The notes under the pieces are model-generated. The model searched no databases, was not told where the DNA came from, and saw only the letters and a program-made list of their open reading frames with translations. A stretch of DNA of 64,000 nt from Methanosphaera cuniculi (lineage in GTDB: Archaea > Methanobacteriota > Methanobacteria > Methanobacteriales > Methanobacteriaceae), in the NCBI RefSeq assembly GCF_003149675.1, contig NZ_LWMS01000042.1, positions 62,001 to 126,000 on the forward strand, given 5' to 3'. Made by a program: the position numbers and the translations under genes. Numbering within the stretch: position 1 is the first letter of the stretch; each line of letters opens with the position of its first letter. Shown piece by piece: positions 49,574-61,400 of the stretch.

Positions 49574-49640
49574 TATCTATAAGTCCTCCACATTATTTTT
49601 TTTTTATTAATTTCCTATATTTTTTTATATATTAATAGAT

Positions 49641-49662
49641 AAAAAAAAGAAAAAAAAGGGGA
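49641..49662 (-). terminator. C4/T-run 3' end after formyltransferase
   Basis: Minus strand CCCC followed by T7, C, T8, about 50 bases after the formyltransferase stop. Confidence 0.35.
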
Positions 49663-49711
49663 TTTTTAAGTTATTTCATACTTTTTTTCTGGGAGATCAA
49701 ATTAATGGTAA

Positions 49712-50602
49712 TTAGTCATCACCTAGTACTTCTTTTAGGTAGAATTTGAATTTTCCAAGACTTCCACCATAATTTCCTGCTGATACTTCAATTATACCAT
49801 TTACATCATCAAGTGCTTCAATTCCTCGTTTAAGTGCTTCTTTAGCATCTTTTACTGTTAATGCATTTATTACTATTTCTGGTATATATTCTATTCCATC
49901 TTTTACTTTAGATTCATCACCTAGTACTTCTTTTAGTGATGGACAGTATGGATGATTTGTTGTAGGACCAATTTCAGGGTAATTTGTTTCAACTTTAGAT
50001 CCTGCTGAGCATATGTCAAATGGTGTACATACTCCATCAACTGTTGCTATTGCATCAAGTGCTTTATATCCACCTTTAAGTACAGCTTCTTTTGATGAAC
50101 AACAATACCAGAAGTTAACACCCATAATACCTTCCATACATCCAAGTTTTTGTTCAATATAGAAGTCTGGTACACAAATTGGTACACGTATCATTGTTCT
50201 TTCATCTATTGTTTCTGTCCATTCATATCCATCTCCACAATGTCCAACATGTTCTGTTGTATCAATATAGTCAAATGGATCAATTGATGCATCAAATATT
50301 TTAACAAATGGTTTTACAAGTATATCTTGTCTTATTCTAAATGATAGTTCTTTATCAAATTTATCTAAGTCTTTTGTATTATACCAAAATTGTATGATTA
50401 CACCTGGTCTGTTATCAGGTGTTTCATCTTTTGATAGGAATCTTTCAACTCCTGATTCTGTTCTTCCTATTACAGTTCCTGGTGTTGCTGTTGCATCTGC
50501 TGCTATTTTATCAATTGTTCTTTGATCTTCTGCTGTTACTATCATTCTTATACATGTTCCTGTGAATGCTTCACAGTATGTATCATCTATTTTAAAATTC
50601 AT
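49712..50602 (-). CDS. ftr: Formylmethanofuran:tetrahydromethanopterin formyltransferase (or its Eha-associated paralogue)
   Basis: Transfers the formyl group from formylmethanofuran to tetrahydromethanopterin, or the reverse. 296 residues, the usual Ftr length. [20 protein letters not shown] opens it, and [38 protein letters not shown] and [14 protein letters not shown] are family core. GGAGGAT 9 bases before ATG 50602 rejects the GTG at 50620. Located between a HAD protein and a PfkB kinase, an arrangement I recall at the 3' end of the eha operon, so it may be the FtrII type rather than the main catalytic enzyme. Confidence 0.93.
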   Translation of the reverse strand: MNFKIDDTYCEAFTGTCIRMIVTAEDQRTIDKIAADATATPGTVIGRTESGVERFLSKDETPDNRPGVIIQFWYNTKDLDKFDKELSFRIRQDILVKPFVKIFDASIDPFDYIDTTEHVGHCGDGYEWTETIDERTMIRVPICVPDFYIEQKLGCMEGIMGVNFWYCCSSKEAVLKGGYKALDAIATVDGVCTPFDICSAGSKVETNYPEIGPTTNHPYCPSLKEVLGDESKVKDGIEYIPEIVINALTVKDAKEALKRGIEALDDVNGIIEVSAGNYGGSLGKFKFYLKEVLGDD

Positions 50603-50672
50603 ATGCTTTAAATCCTCCACATTTATTATTTATTACTTATTTTTTTATCTGATTAAAATTATTCTATTTTTT

Positions 50673-51689
50673 TTATCCTAGATTTGATATATTTACTCCA
50701 CGAACCTTATTTCGTGTTTGTTTACTTTCATCTACCAGATCATTTATCTTATTTTCATCTACTAATTTTATTGATGGTTTTGAAAGTAGTAATTGTTGTG
50801 TTATATAATTATCATCCATATTAGATAATATCGCACCTAGTGGGTCATTATTATATTCATAGATAAATTCATACACACCTGTTGTACCATTATCTTTGAA
50901 GATATTTGCAATTACTGCAAGTATCAGGTTATTATCTGATGCAATTGATATGTTAGCAGCACTTATTGAGTGTATGTTTCCATTAAATGATATTGCAATA
51001 CCATCATTTTCATTTGCATATTCTAATGCTTCAACATCTGTTATACTATCTCCACTATACATCAGATTTTCTGGTTTATAATTATTTTTCTTGATAATAT
51101 CTTCTATTGCATCACGTTTTCCTATTCCACCTACAGGCTTAACAGATTCAATTAACTTATTAATTGGCATTTTAGATATTATATCATCAAATATATGATT
51201 TAGGTTTTCAAAGCTTGAATCAAGTAATATGTTTTGATAAATGTCAAGTAGTTTATCCTGATCATTCATATCTAATTCATACTCATCAAGATTTAGTATT
51301 GTTGAATATGTATTATTATAGTTAAAACCTGTCTTTGTGCATAAAGCTTCAATATACTGATTATAGCTTGTACTTACAATGTATGATGGCATTAGTTGTT
51401 GTACATATTTAATTGTTGTATATGCACCATCAATCATGTGAATATGATCTTCTGAAAATTCAATCAAGTCACGCTCTGTAAGTGCATAAGCCTTGAAAAA
51501 TGGTAGTATTAAGCGTAGTGTACTTCCTGCCATGTAGTTTGGTATTTGTTTTTCAACAAGTATATCATCATAATTACTTAGTATGCTGAAAAATTCTCCA
51601 CCATCAGGTAAGAAGAAGTCTGCTATTTCATAAGCATTATCATTTATTGATAAAGGTCCTTCACAATCAGTTACATAAAATTTGTCCAT
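50673..51689 (-). CDS. HAD-superfamily protein, EhaR-like
   Basis: 338 residues. HAD motif I FYVTDCEGPLS (nucleophile Asp8, with Glu10 where phosphatases usually have Asp), late motif LMYSGDSITDVEAL and a Lys in GGIGKRDAI. The conserved DNAYEIADFFLPDGGEFFSI segment resembles the protein annotated as subunit R of energy-converting hydrogenase A (from memory). The Asp-to-Glu change may alter phosphatase activity. First gene of a leftward HAD-ftr-pfkB run with gaps of 70 and 138 bases; GGGGAG about 13 bases before the ATG. Confidence 0.8.
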   Translation of the reverse strand: MDKFYVTDCEGPLSINDNAYEIADFFLPDGGEFFSILSNYDDILVEKQIPNYMAGSTLRLILPFFKAYALTERDLIEFSEDHIHMIDGAYTTIKYVQQLMPSYIVSTSYNQYIEALCTKTGFNYNNTYSTILNLDEYELDMNDQDKLLDIYQNILLDSSFENLNHIFDDIISKMPINKLIESVKPVGGIGKRDAIEDIIKKNNYKPENLMYSGDSITDVEALEYANENDGIAISFNGNIHSISAANISIASDNNLILAVIANIFKDNGTTGVYEFIYEYNNDPLGAILSNMDDNYITQQLLLSKPSIKLVDENKINDLVDESKQTRNKVRGVNISNLG

Positions 51690-51958
51690 AATATATTAGA
51701 ACTCCCCTAGATTATTTATTTTTAGGTCAATTTTTTTTTAAATCTTTTTTTTTATAAATAAAAATAAAAGAAGATGTGAATCTATAATTCTTTCTTTTTA
51801 TAAAAAATAAAAAAAATTTTTTTATATTATATACTTATCTATATTAAAAGATAGATATTAATTTATAATAAAATATTTCAACACTCAAATTAATTAAGAA
51901 AAAAATAAGTTTGAAATTATAAAAAAAATACACAAAAAACAGGAAATTTTTGATATTT

Positions 51959-52387
51959 ATGAAAATAGTTAATAAGATTATAAAAGCAGCACTCATCATA
52001 ATACTTATATTAGCTATTGTTTGTGTATGTTACATGGTAGTTAACCCAAATCAGGGTGAAGGATATACAGAATTTTATATTCTTGATCATAACAATAATA
52101 CAACAGACTATCCTACCAATGTATCCCAGTATTCAATTGAAAAAATAAATATTGGAATAAAAAACAAAGAAAATGCGAAGATGAATTATACAATAGTAAT
52201 AAAAAAAGATGGATATATTCAAGCTATGTATAATAAAACACTGCAAAATGACCAAGAAGAAATAACACCATACTATCTTACATCAACATCAAACATTGGT
52301 GATAATCAAGACCTTAAAATAGAGCTTTATAAAGGTAATACTACAAGTGTTTATAGAACACTAAAACTTAAATATAACGTAGTTTAG
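51959..52387 (+). CDS. DUF1616-domain membrane-anchored protein
   Basis: 142 residues from the ATG (a TTG at 51950 is alternative, with AGGA 5 bases upstream). One N-terminal membrane helix (AALIIILILAIVCVCYMVV), then a single outside domain typical of DUF1616: GEGYTEFYILDHNNN, DYPTNVSQYSIEKINIGIKN and an Ig-like strand pattern. Family proteins are common in archaeal surface-polysaccharide loci. Here it precedes an epimerase and a flippase, consistent with a role in the envelope. Confidence 0.82.
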   Translation: MKIVNKIIKAALIIILILAIVCVCYMVVNPNQGEGYTEFYILDHNNNTTDYPTNVSQYSIEKINIGIKNKENAKMNYTIVIKKDGYIQAMYNKTLQNDQEEITPYYLTSTSNIGDNQDLKIELYKGNTTSVYRTLKLKYNVV

Positions 52388-52472
52388 AAGCATAATTTAT
52401 TTTAATAATTAACAATTAAAAGAATAATATAAGAAGAATAAAGAATTAAATAAGATGACACGAGGGCTAATT

Positions 52473-53417
52473 ATGAACGACATAAAATGTGTTGTTACAG
52501 GTGGTGCAGGATTCATAGGATCACATATCACTGAAACACTAATTGACAATGGAGTATCACAAGTAACAATCATCGACAATATGACAACAGGCAATATAGA
52601 AAATTTAAAAGACTTAGATCACGATAAGATACAATTAGAATGTGCAGATATTACAACTACTGATTTAAAAAGTATATTTTTAGGACATGACTATGTATTT
52701 CACGAAGCAGCACTAATAAGTGTACCTGAAAGTATAAAACATCCAACAAAAACAAATGAAGTAAATATAAATGGTTCATATAGAGTACTTAAAGCAGCAT
52801 GTGAATCAGGAATCAAAAAGGTAATTTCAGCATCCTCTGCAGCGGTCTATGGAGAGACAGACATATTACCAAACACAGAAACACTACCACTAAAACCACT
52901 CTCACCATATGCAGTATCAAAATCAATGCTAGAATTATACTCATACACATTTACAAACACATACAACCTCCCAACAGCATGTCTAAGATATTTTAATGTA
53001 TTTGGACCACGACAAAACAGTGAATCAGCATACAGTGGAGTAATACCAAAATTCATATCAGCACTCATAAACGACAAACAACCAATAATATACGGAGATG
53101 GAGAACAAACCAGAGACTTCATATACGTAAAAAACATAGCAAAAGCAAACTATGAAATGATAAACAACGATGCAACAGGAATATTTAACATAGCACACGG
53201 AAAAACAACATCAATAAACCAACTACTTGAATACATATGTGAAATAATGGGATATGACTTCAACCCAAAATACATGCCACGACAAGATGGAGACATTATA
53301 AACTCAGTAGCAGACATAAGCAAAGCAGAAGAAGAATTTGGATTTAAAAGTGAACACGACTTTAAAAAGGAACTAAAAGAAACAATAAACTACTACGTAA
53401 ATACAATGCAAAACTAG
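52473..53417 (+). CDS. NAD-dependent sugar epimerase/dehydratase (UDP-glucose 4-epimerase-like)
   Basis: Extended short-chain dehydrogenase acting on nucleotide sugars. 314 residues. NAD motif GGAGFIGSHI, catalytic YAVSK, and Ser in SASSAAVYGET; RYFNVFGPRQ and the C-terminal GDGEQTRDFIYVKN are typical of UDP-Glc/GlcNAc 4-epimerases. GAGGGCTAATT precedes ATG 52473; the longer frame (52455) is less likely. It probably supplies a sugar for glycans moved by the flippase downstream. Confidence 0.92.
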   Translation: MNDIKCVVTGGAGFIGSHITETLIDNGVSQVTIIDNMTTGNIENLKDLDHDKIQLECADITTTDLKSIFLGHDYVFHEAALISVPESIKHPTKTNEVNINGSYRVLKAACESGIKKVISASSAAVYGETDILPNTETLPLKPLSPYAVSKSMLELYSYTFTNTYNLPTACLRYFNVFGPRQNSESAYSGVIPKFISALINDKQPIIYGDGEQTRDFIYVKNIAKANYEMINNDATGIFNIAHGKTTSINQLLEYICEIMGYDFNPKYMPRQDGDIINSVADISKAEEEFGFKSEHDFKKELKETINYYVNTMQN

Positions 53418-53570
53418 ATAAAAAAAAAACGTAGTATTTACATCTCCACCACTAATTTTTTAAAACACTTAATTATTATTAACACTTCTTTTTATTATTA
53501 AAAATAAATTTATATTAATTATTTTTTACAAAAAATTATAATAACAAACTATAAAAAAAATGAATATACA

Positions 53571-53588
53571 CTCACACCCCCTTTTTTT
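53571..53588 (+). terminator. C5/T7 block between epimerase and flippase
   Basis: CACACCCCC followed by T7 in a 253-base spacer, 154 bases after the epimerase stop; another T-run lies nearer, at 53456. It suggests the flippase has its own promoter. Confidence 0.3.
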
Positions 53589-53670
53589 CAATAAATGGGA
53601 AGAAAAAAATTGATAATACAAAATTTTTTATTAAAATAAAAATAAAATAAAATGGGAAATTCTACATAAC

Positions 53671-54966
53671 ATGTCAAGACTAAAACAATTTCTTAAAACA
53701 AGTGAGTATAGAAAAATTCTTGAAAACATAGTCTCACTAACAGGATTACAGTTTGCAAGCTACATACTACCACTTATAACATTACCATATTTAACAATGG
53801 TACTAGGACCTGAGATGTTTGGATTAACCCAGTATGCAATATCACTTATCACATATTTTCAAATAGTAACAGATTATGGATTTAACTTATCAGCAACACG
53901 TGAACTTGCAATAAAACGTGAAGATAACAAAGAAGTATCAAGAATATTTAGTAGTGTAATGTTTATTAAATGTATGCTAATGATACTAACATTCATAGTA
54001 CTCATACTTATTGTACTATTTATTCCAAAATTTAGTGAAAACTATCTTATCTACATCTTAACATTTGGAATGGTAATAGGATACATGCTCTTTCCAACAT
54101 GGTTTTTCCAGGCAATGGAATATATGAGATATACAAGTATTCTAAATATTATAGGAAAACTAATATATACAATTGCAATATTCATATTTATACATAATAC
54201 AAGTGATTACATTCTTGTTCCTGTAATAAACTCAATAGGACTTATTATTGTAGGAATTATAGGATTATATATGGCTATTAGAAGATTTAATATTAAACTT
54301 CAAATACCAAAGCTAGATGATATTAAATATCAGCTAAAAGAGGGATGGCATGTATTTATATCAACTGTATCAATAAACTTATATACAACAACAAATACAT
54401 TTCTACTAGGTTTACTTACAAACAACACTATGGTTGGATACTACTCAATTGCTGAAAAAATTGTACTAGCAGCAAATGGACTACTAACACCAATATCTCA
54501 GGCATTATATCCATATGTAAGTCGAAAAAGTAGCAAATCTAAGACTATAAACATACAATTTATACAAAAACTTACAAAACTTATGGCAACTGTAGGATTA
54601 ATACTATCATTAGTCATATTCATATTTGCAAAACCAATAATAATATACATATTTGGAGATGCATATACAACTTCAATAATATTACTTGAAATACTCTCAG
54701 CTCTACCATTCATTGTAGCACTAAGTACAGTCTTTGGAGTTCAAACCATGCTTACACACAACTACCAGAAAGCATTTAGTTCAATAACACTCCTTGGTGG
54801 AATAATAAATATAATACTAGCAATAATACTAATAACAATATATGGAGTAATAGGAATAGCAGTATGCTTTGTAATAACAGAATCATTCATAACAATAGCA
54901 ATGCTAATATTTCTACAAACACATAACATTAAAATAATACCCACAAAAAAAATTAAAATCAAATAA
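53671..54966 (+). CDS. Wzx-like oligosaccharide flippase
   Basis: Moves lipid-linked oligosaccharides across the membrane. 431 residues with twelve or so membrane segments and the MATE/Wzx start: ENIVSLTGLQFASYILPLIT and MFGLTQYAISLITYFQIVTD, then the conserved GFNLSATRELAIKRED loop. Ends in a basic tail (PTKKIKIK). GGGAA 12 bases before the ATG. Sits between the epimerase and the adhesin-like genes, matching a role in glycan export for surface proteins. Confidence 0.92.
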   Translation: MSRLKQFLKTSEYRKILENIVSLTGLQFASYILPLITLPYLTMVLGPEMFGLTQYAISLITYFQIVTDYGFNLSATRELAIKREDNKEVSRIFSSVMFIKCMLMILTFIVLILIVLFIPKFSENYLIYILTFGMVIGYMLFPTWFFQAMEYMRYTSILNIIGKLIYTIAIFIFIHNTSDYILVPVINSIGLIIVGIIGLYMAIRRFNIKLQIPKLDDIKYQLKEGWHVFISTVSINLYTTTNTFLLGLLTNNTMVGYYSIAEKIVLAANGLLTPISQALYPYVSRKSSKSKTINIQFIQKLTKLMATVGLILSLVIFIFAKPIIIYIFGDAYTTSIILLEILSALPFIVALSTVFGVQTMLTHNYQKAFSSITLLGGIINIILAIILITIYGVIGIAVCFVITESFITIAMLIFLQTHNIKIIPTKKIKIK

Positions 54967-55224
54967 GAGCGTGAAAAACTAATCCCCTCCTAATTTATCT
55001 TCTTTTTATAATAAACTTTTATTTAACAAAACCTACCAATGTTCATATTTTATAGTATATTTCTATGAGTTTATACCTTATTATTGTATAACTTAAAGTA
55101 GTTAGTTAAGCGTTAAATATTCTATTTATGATGAATTCATAGTTTTAGAGAAAAAAACAATTAAGAAAAGATAGGAAATTTTAGAGAAATATTATAAAAT
55201 ATTTTCACATAAAAATCCATAACC

Positions 55225-55236
55225 GGGGGGGGGGGG
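55225..55236. repeat. Homopolymeric G12 tract upstream of adhesin 1
   Basis: Twelve uninterrupted G on the plus strand in a region almost without G, preceded by ATAACC. The tract ends 222 bases before the adhesin 1 ATG. A G14 tract occupies the matching place before adhesin 2. Confidence 0.9.
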
Positions 55237-55327
55237 TAAGAATAATTTGAAAAGAAATAAATTGTAAAATGCCCCATTACTTCTATAGGCATTATCATTT
55301 TATAACCTATGATTTAATATAATATTT

Positions 55328-55458
55328 AACTATTCATGTTATGTTTAGTTTTAATTAAATTTTCTTGAATTTTATCATATTTTTTTAGAATGATAAAATT
55401 GAAAAAAGAAAACTTAATTATGTATTTTTTAATTATTTTTGGAGGAAAATGATTTTTT
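55328..55458 (+). promoter_or_regulatory. Conserved 5' leader of adhesin 1 (shared with adhesin 2)
   Basis: Begins AACTATTCAT and continues as TATGTTTAGTTTTAATTAA, TTTTTGGAGGAAAATG and the start codon; the same series occurs at 62878-63013 with few changes. TATA-like TTTAATATAATATTTAA lies just before it (55312-55328). Close to the end, GGAGGAAA is followed by ATG-ATT-TTT-TAT-GAA-TAA (55449-55466), a five-codon ORF overlapping the adhesin start. Confidence 0.7.
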
Positions 55459-58400
55459 ATGAATAAGAATGGTAAGTTTTTATTCGTAGGATTAATACTA
55501 CTATTTCTTTGTATATCAATAGGAGCGCTCTCAGCAACTGATATAAATGACACAACAACCATATCAGATAACACAGCTGATAATACTCATGATATGATAA
55601 GTAGTAAAATTGTAAAAACATCACAAGATGTTAAAACTACAAATAAAAACCCAACTAAAAAAACAAAACAAGCAGATAAACAAACCAAAAAAGAACAAAG
55701 AACAGAAATTTACACAATAGACAACTATGAAACACTTAAAAACTCCTGGAATAACATCCAGGAAAATGGAAACAACGAAACACAATATACAATAAACATA
55801 AAAAATGGAAAATACTTATTTGAAGAAGAACTCGAAGCAAAACCATCAAATGACACACGTTACATAACAGTTAATGGTCAAGATATGAATAAAACAATAT
55901 TAGATGGACAAAATAAGACAAGACTCTTTAATCTTAACAATACAAACCAAGTAATAAAATTTAACAATATCACATTCACAAATGGACACAGCACTGATGG
56001 TGGAGCAATATATGATAATTCAATAACCATCTATAATAACACACAATTTATAAATAACAAAGCTTCTAATAACATTAATTCTACTTCTTGTGGTGGAGCA
56101 ATAAGTATAAGATCAAATACTTCAATTTATGATTCAAAATTCATAAACAACAGTGCTTCAACTATAACCGGATATGTTAGAGGAGGAGCTATTTATAGTT
56201 ATTCAAATTCTATAATATATAATTGTGACTTTATAAATAACAGTGTAATAGACTTAGAACCAGAACATTATTATCAATCAGGTAATGGTGGAGCAATTTG
56301 TACAGGAGGTTCATCTAGCGTAATTATTAATATTACATTCTGTGAATTTAGAAATAATAAAGCAATTTCAAATATATCAAGATCATCTAAAGGATGTGGA
56401 GGAGCTATCTTTAATAATGATTATAATGCTTTAAATATCAATAATTGTAATTTCTTTAATAATTCTGGAAATTATGGAGGAGCAGTAGGACTTTATAATG
56501 GTGCAAATTATGGAAAAATAAGTCCTAATCTCATAGGTTGCATTTTTGAAAATAACACAGCCATCACAAGTGAACCAAATATTTTTAAATCATTTTCTGG
56601 TTCAACAAAGCTAAATATTGGTTCAGTTCTATTCATGGATAATTCAGAACCTTCTATACTAGAAGCTATGGCAAATGGTAAAAAATTACCAGTAATTAAC
56701 CAAAAAACAAAAAATATAACAATTTACTGTTTAACTGATACAGATGATTATTACGGCCCTCTTACTAATCTTGGACGAGGTCAATCATTACAGTTAAAAT
56801 CATCAAGTAACCTTATAAACACAACAGAACTTAAATTTACACCTGAAAACAGATATAAACTTACAATAGATACTAGCAAACTTCCAGAAAACCATGAAAA
56901 CATAACATTATATATAGAAAATATAGAAGTTGCAAAAATAGTATGGGATCATAGCAATGTTGAATTTAATAATATTACAGCAAAACCAGGAGATAAAATA
57001 GTATTAAATGCTACATTTAAAACATCAGATAATAAATATATACCAGATGGAAAAGTTGCATTTAAAATCAATGGAAAAACAATAGGACATAGTAACATTA
57101 AATTAGGTACAGCAAAACTAAACTACACAATACCAGAAAACTACTCAGCAAAAGACTACATACTAACTGTAACATATGGTGGAAGCAACCAATTTATAGA
57201 AGCACGCGTAAATTCAACACTAAAACTTGAAAAACTCGCTACAAAAACAAATCTAACAACAAGTATTGATGGAAATACACTTAAAATAAATGTAGATCCA
57301 CGTGATGAAAAAGGAAACACAGTAAAGACTGGAAAAATATGTGTAAAAATTGAAGGAAAAACACTACAAAACCTAAAAATAAACGGAAAAACCCAAGTAA
57401 ACTTCACAATACCAAAAAGTTGGAACAACCGTCAAATAAAAGTATTAGCAATATATGGAGAAAATAATAATCATAAAGAAAGCAGAATAGAAATAAAAAC
57501 AAAACTAATACTACCAAGTACAAAAACAACAAAAACAGATGAAGTAATAAATAACTACTATGTATCAGATCAAACTGGATCAGATACAAACAGTGGAACT
57601 CAAGATGCACCATTTAAAACAATACAAAAAGCTATAGATACTGTAAATAATAATAAACAATCAGCAACCATATACCTAGATGGAAACTTCAAAGGAGTAG
57701 GAAATACAAACCTTACAGTACCAGGAAACCTTCATATAAACTTTATAGGAGTAGGAAATTCAAGTATAGATGGAGAAGTAAACTATACACTTAAAGAAGA
57801 ACTTTCAGATGGTGAATACTACTGGGGATCAGGAATAGAATGGCATCCATATTCAAATGGAAAAGGTAACTGGGCTATGAGTATAACACAAGGTAATGGA
57901 CTTATAACAATATCCAATTTCACAATTAAAAACTGTTGGAATGAAGGAGGAGCAAGTATCGCTGCATATAAAACAGCAACAGTTGATAACTATGGTAACT
58001 TAGCAGTAAATAATGTGAGCTTTATCTTTAATCATGGTGGAGTAGGAGCAAGTATAAGAAACAATAAAGGAGCAAACATTAATATTACAGATAGTCTCTT
58101 TGAATCAAATCGTAAAGGAGCAACAACTGGAAACTATGGAGCAGGAATATATAACAATGGAACATGTTTAATAATAAACAGTACTTTCCAGAAAAATCTT
58201 GCACGTTGGGGAACAATAACAAACGATAAAAACCTAACAATAATAAACTCAACAATACGTGACAACAGAGGATATGATGGAGGAAGTTCATATAAATCAG
58301 GAAGTGGAATAGCAATAAATACACAAAATAGTAATTTCTTTGAAAGTATTAGTCTTAGTGGTATTAATACAATAATTGATGGATGTTACTTTACAAATAA

Positions 58401-61400
58401 TGATCAAATTGATATTTATGGTGATTTAAGCCAAAATACTATTATAAATAACGTATTTGATAAATCAACTGGTATAATATTTAATGGAAATCAAAGTTTC
58501 ATAATCAACATTACAAATAACACAATTGACTCACCTGTAGCATCAAATATATATTCAACTCTTTCAAACACAAATCCATACATAGTCACATTTAAATTAT
58601 TAGGTGATTATAAATACTACATTAATTCAAATAAAGTTTTAAATGTAAAAGGTTCACAATCAAGAGCTATGGAATTTAGTGGACATGATTCTGTAATAAC
58701 AAACAATACATTTACACGTGCAGTTACAGTATCAGGAAATAACAATATAATTTCAGGAAATAATATTACAACAAGTATTGATGATTTCACAATAGAATTA
58801 AAAGATTATAAAAATAATACAATATCAGACAACTATCTTGAATCTAAAATTCTTAAAGGAAACAGTGCTGTTAACTATACATCACTTACAAATAAAGTTG
58901 AAAATAACAAACCAGAAGTTAAGGAAATAGAAGTAGATGATAAAACATTTTATAAATTCTTTGATGATGATGGAAACTTACTCGATTCATATAGTGAAAT
59001 TGAACAAATACAAGTTATAGGATCACTTAATAATAAAAATATGAACTTTAACAAACCAATAAGTATCGTTCAAAAAGGAAAATTCACATCATACAATGTA
59101 ACAATAAAAACAACAGCAGATATTGAACTATTATCATTTAACATTACAAATACAAACCAACAATCTATACTAACATCAAATAACAATGCACAAGTTAGAA
59201 ATACATACTTAGTAACAGATAATGAATATACTATCGTATTAAATGGAGAAAACAATACAATTGAAAACAACACACTTGTTGCAGATATTCTAGTTGGAAA
59301 TGAAGCAGTAAAAACTAGTAAAATAAACAATATAACATTGAATGTACCAACATATAAAAACTATGTATTATCAAATGGTAACTTTAACATATACTTTAAC
59401 ACAGATGGAACAATAAAACAATTAGCTTCAGAAGATGATATTCATTTCTTAGTAAATGGAACATTAACAAACAAAAATATGATAATTTCAAATAATAAGA
59501 ATATAACAATAACAAATTATCATAATAATGCAAAATTAGTTAATACTACAATAAAAGCTGAAGATGGATCAACACTCAACATGAGTTATATAACAGTTGA
59601 AAATAATAATGATAAAACAGCAATACAACTTGGAATTGGAGATCATAAAATAAACAATTGTAATATCACAACAAATGCAAACTTTGTAGATATAAATGAT
59701 GCAAATACAGTTGAAATAAACAATAATAATATAAAAACAACAGGAAAAAACAATATAACAACAATAAACATAATATCATTAAAACAAACAGCAACAATAA
59801 CATACAATAATTTTACAGGTAATTCACAAGTAATTAAAACAACAAATAGTCAACCAGCAATAATAATTATAGATCATAATACAATAACAACAAACTCAAA
59901 TAAAACAATAGCAATAGAATTAGAACACCAAAAAGCTTCAATAACATATAATACATTAAATATACTAGGAGTAAATTCAGTAGGATTTAAACTAGCCAAC
60001 ACAAGTTATAATAGTTCATATCAAGATTTCTTCAGATATAATTCTATAACTATCAATAATGAAAATTCTACCGGAATAATACTAGCAAATAATACTTTAT
60101 CATCATATACAACATTAGATGATAATAATATTTATGTAAATAATAACAATTCCATTGGAATTGTCTTAAATAACATGATGAATTCTAATATAAATTCCAA
60201 TTCAATGAGAATTCAAGGTACTGAAAGTATAGCAATAGTAGTTAATAACTCAAAAAATTCAAATATAAGATCTAATAATATAGAAGTCTTAAATAAAAAT
60301 GAAAATAAAGCACCAATAATGATAAATAACAGTACTAAAACTAATATTACAAGTTGTAATATTTCAACAACAGGTACATATTCTGTAATTATAGATGAAA
60401 CATCACAAAATACAAGAGTTATAAATAATATATTATATTCCCAATATCTTGGAGATAACAGTGTATTAAATTTAAACATGGAATATAATAAAGTAATAGA
60501 TAATACCCCTGAATCTATAACATACTTCTATCTTAATGAAGCAACATATAATCAATACTTTGATAAAAATGGTAACTTACTTATTGATGTCCCTGATAGT
60601 AGTTTAATACTTGCAACAGGAAACTTATATAATAAAACACTAAACATTAACAAGCCAATAAACATAATAGGAAATACAATAACATTCTTTAACACTACAG
60701 TAAATATAAACGCAGATAATACAAGCATAAGCGGAATAACATTTAAAAATTATACAAAAATTATGATAAATGCAAATAATTGTAATTTAGAAATAGATGA
60801 AATAAACATTACTAAAGATGACTCTGATGCAATAATAACAATAAATGGAAATAACAATACAATAAGAGTTGAAGGTGAAATTACTTCAACAGCTACAAAT
60901 GAAAAATCAAATTTAACAGTAATGAAAATAACAGGAAACAAAAATAACATACAACTAGAATATATTATAAGATCTTATAATTATAATCATGCACTAGGAT
61001 TTTTACTTGATAATACAAACAACACAATACTAAATCATTCAAGTGCATTATGGCTTAGTGGATTAAATTCAACAGGAGCAATAATTAATAACTCAAATAA
61101 TAATATAATAAGACCAGATCAATACGATTCATACTCCACTGAAGATTTCCAAGGAATAATACTTAATAATTCATCATATAACAAAATATCAGGAAGTATA
61201 AGAGCAAAGGAAAATCCTGCAAGTATATTATTAAAACTTGAAAATAATTCAAACTATAACAAAATAGAAGGACTAACTTTAAGAGGAGATAATTTAAATA
61301 CAACACCAGTACAAATAATAGATTCACACTATAATAAAATATACAACAACCAAATTAACTTCAAAAACCTAATAGGACATGCAATAAACATAACAGAAAG

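Larger units (their letters stand above)
54967..55458. other. Upstream region of adhesin 1, 492 bases
   Basis: Left part AT-rich with no gene. Holds G12 at 55225-55236, a spacer of 91 bases, and a 130-base block (55328-55458) nearly repeated before adhesin 2. See separate entries. Confidence 0.7.
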
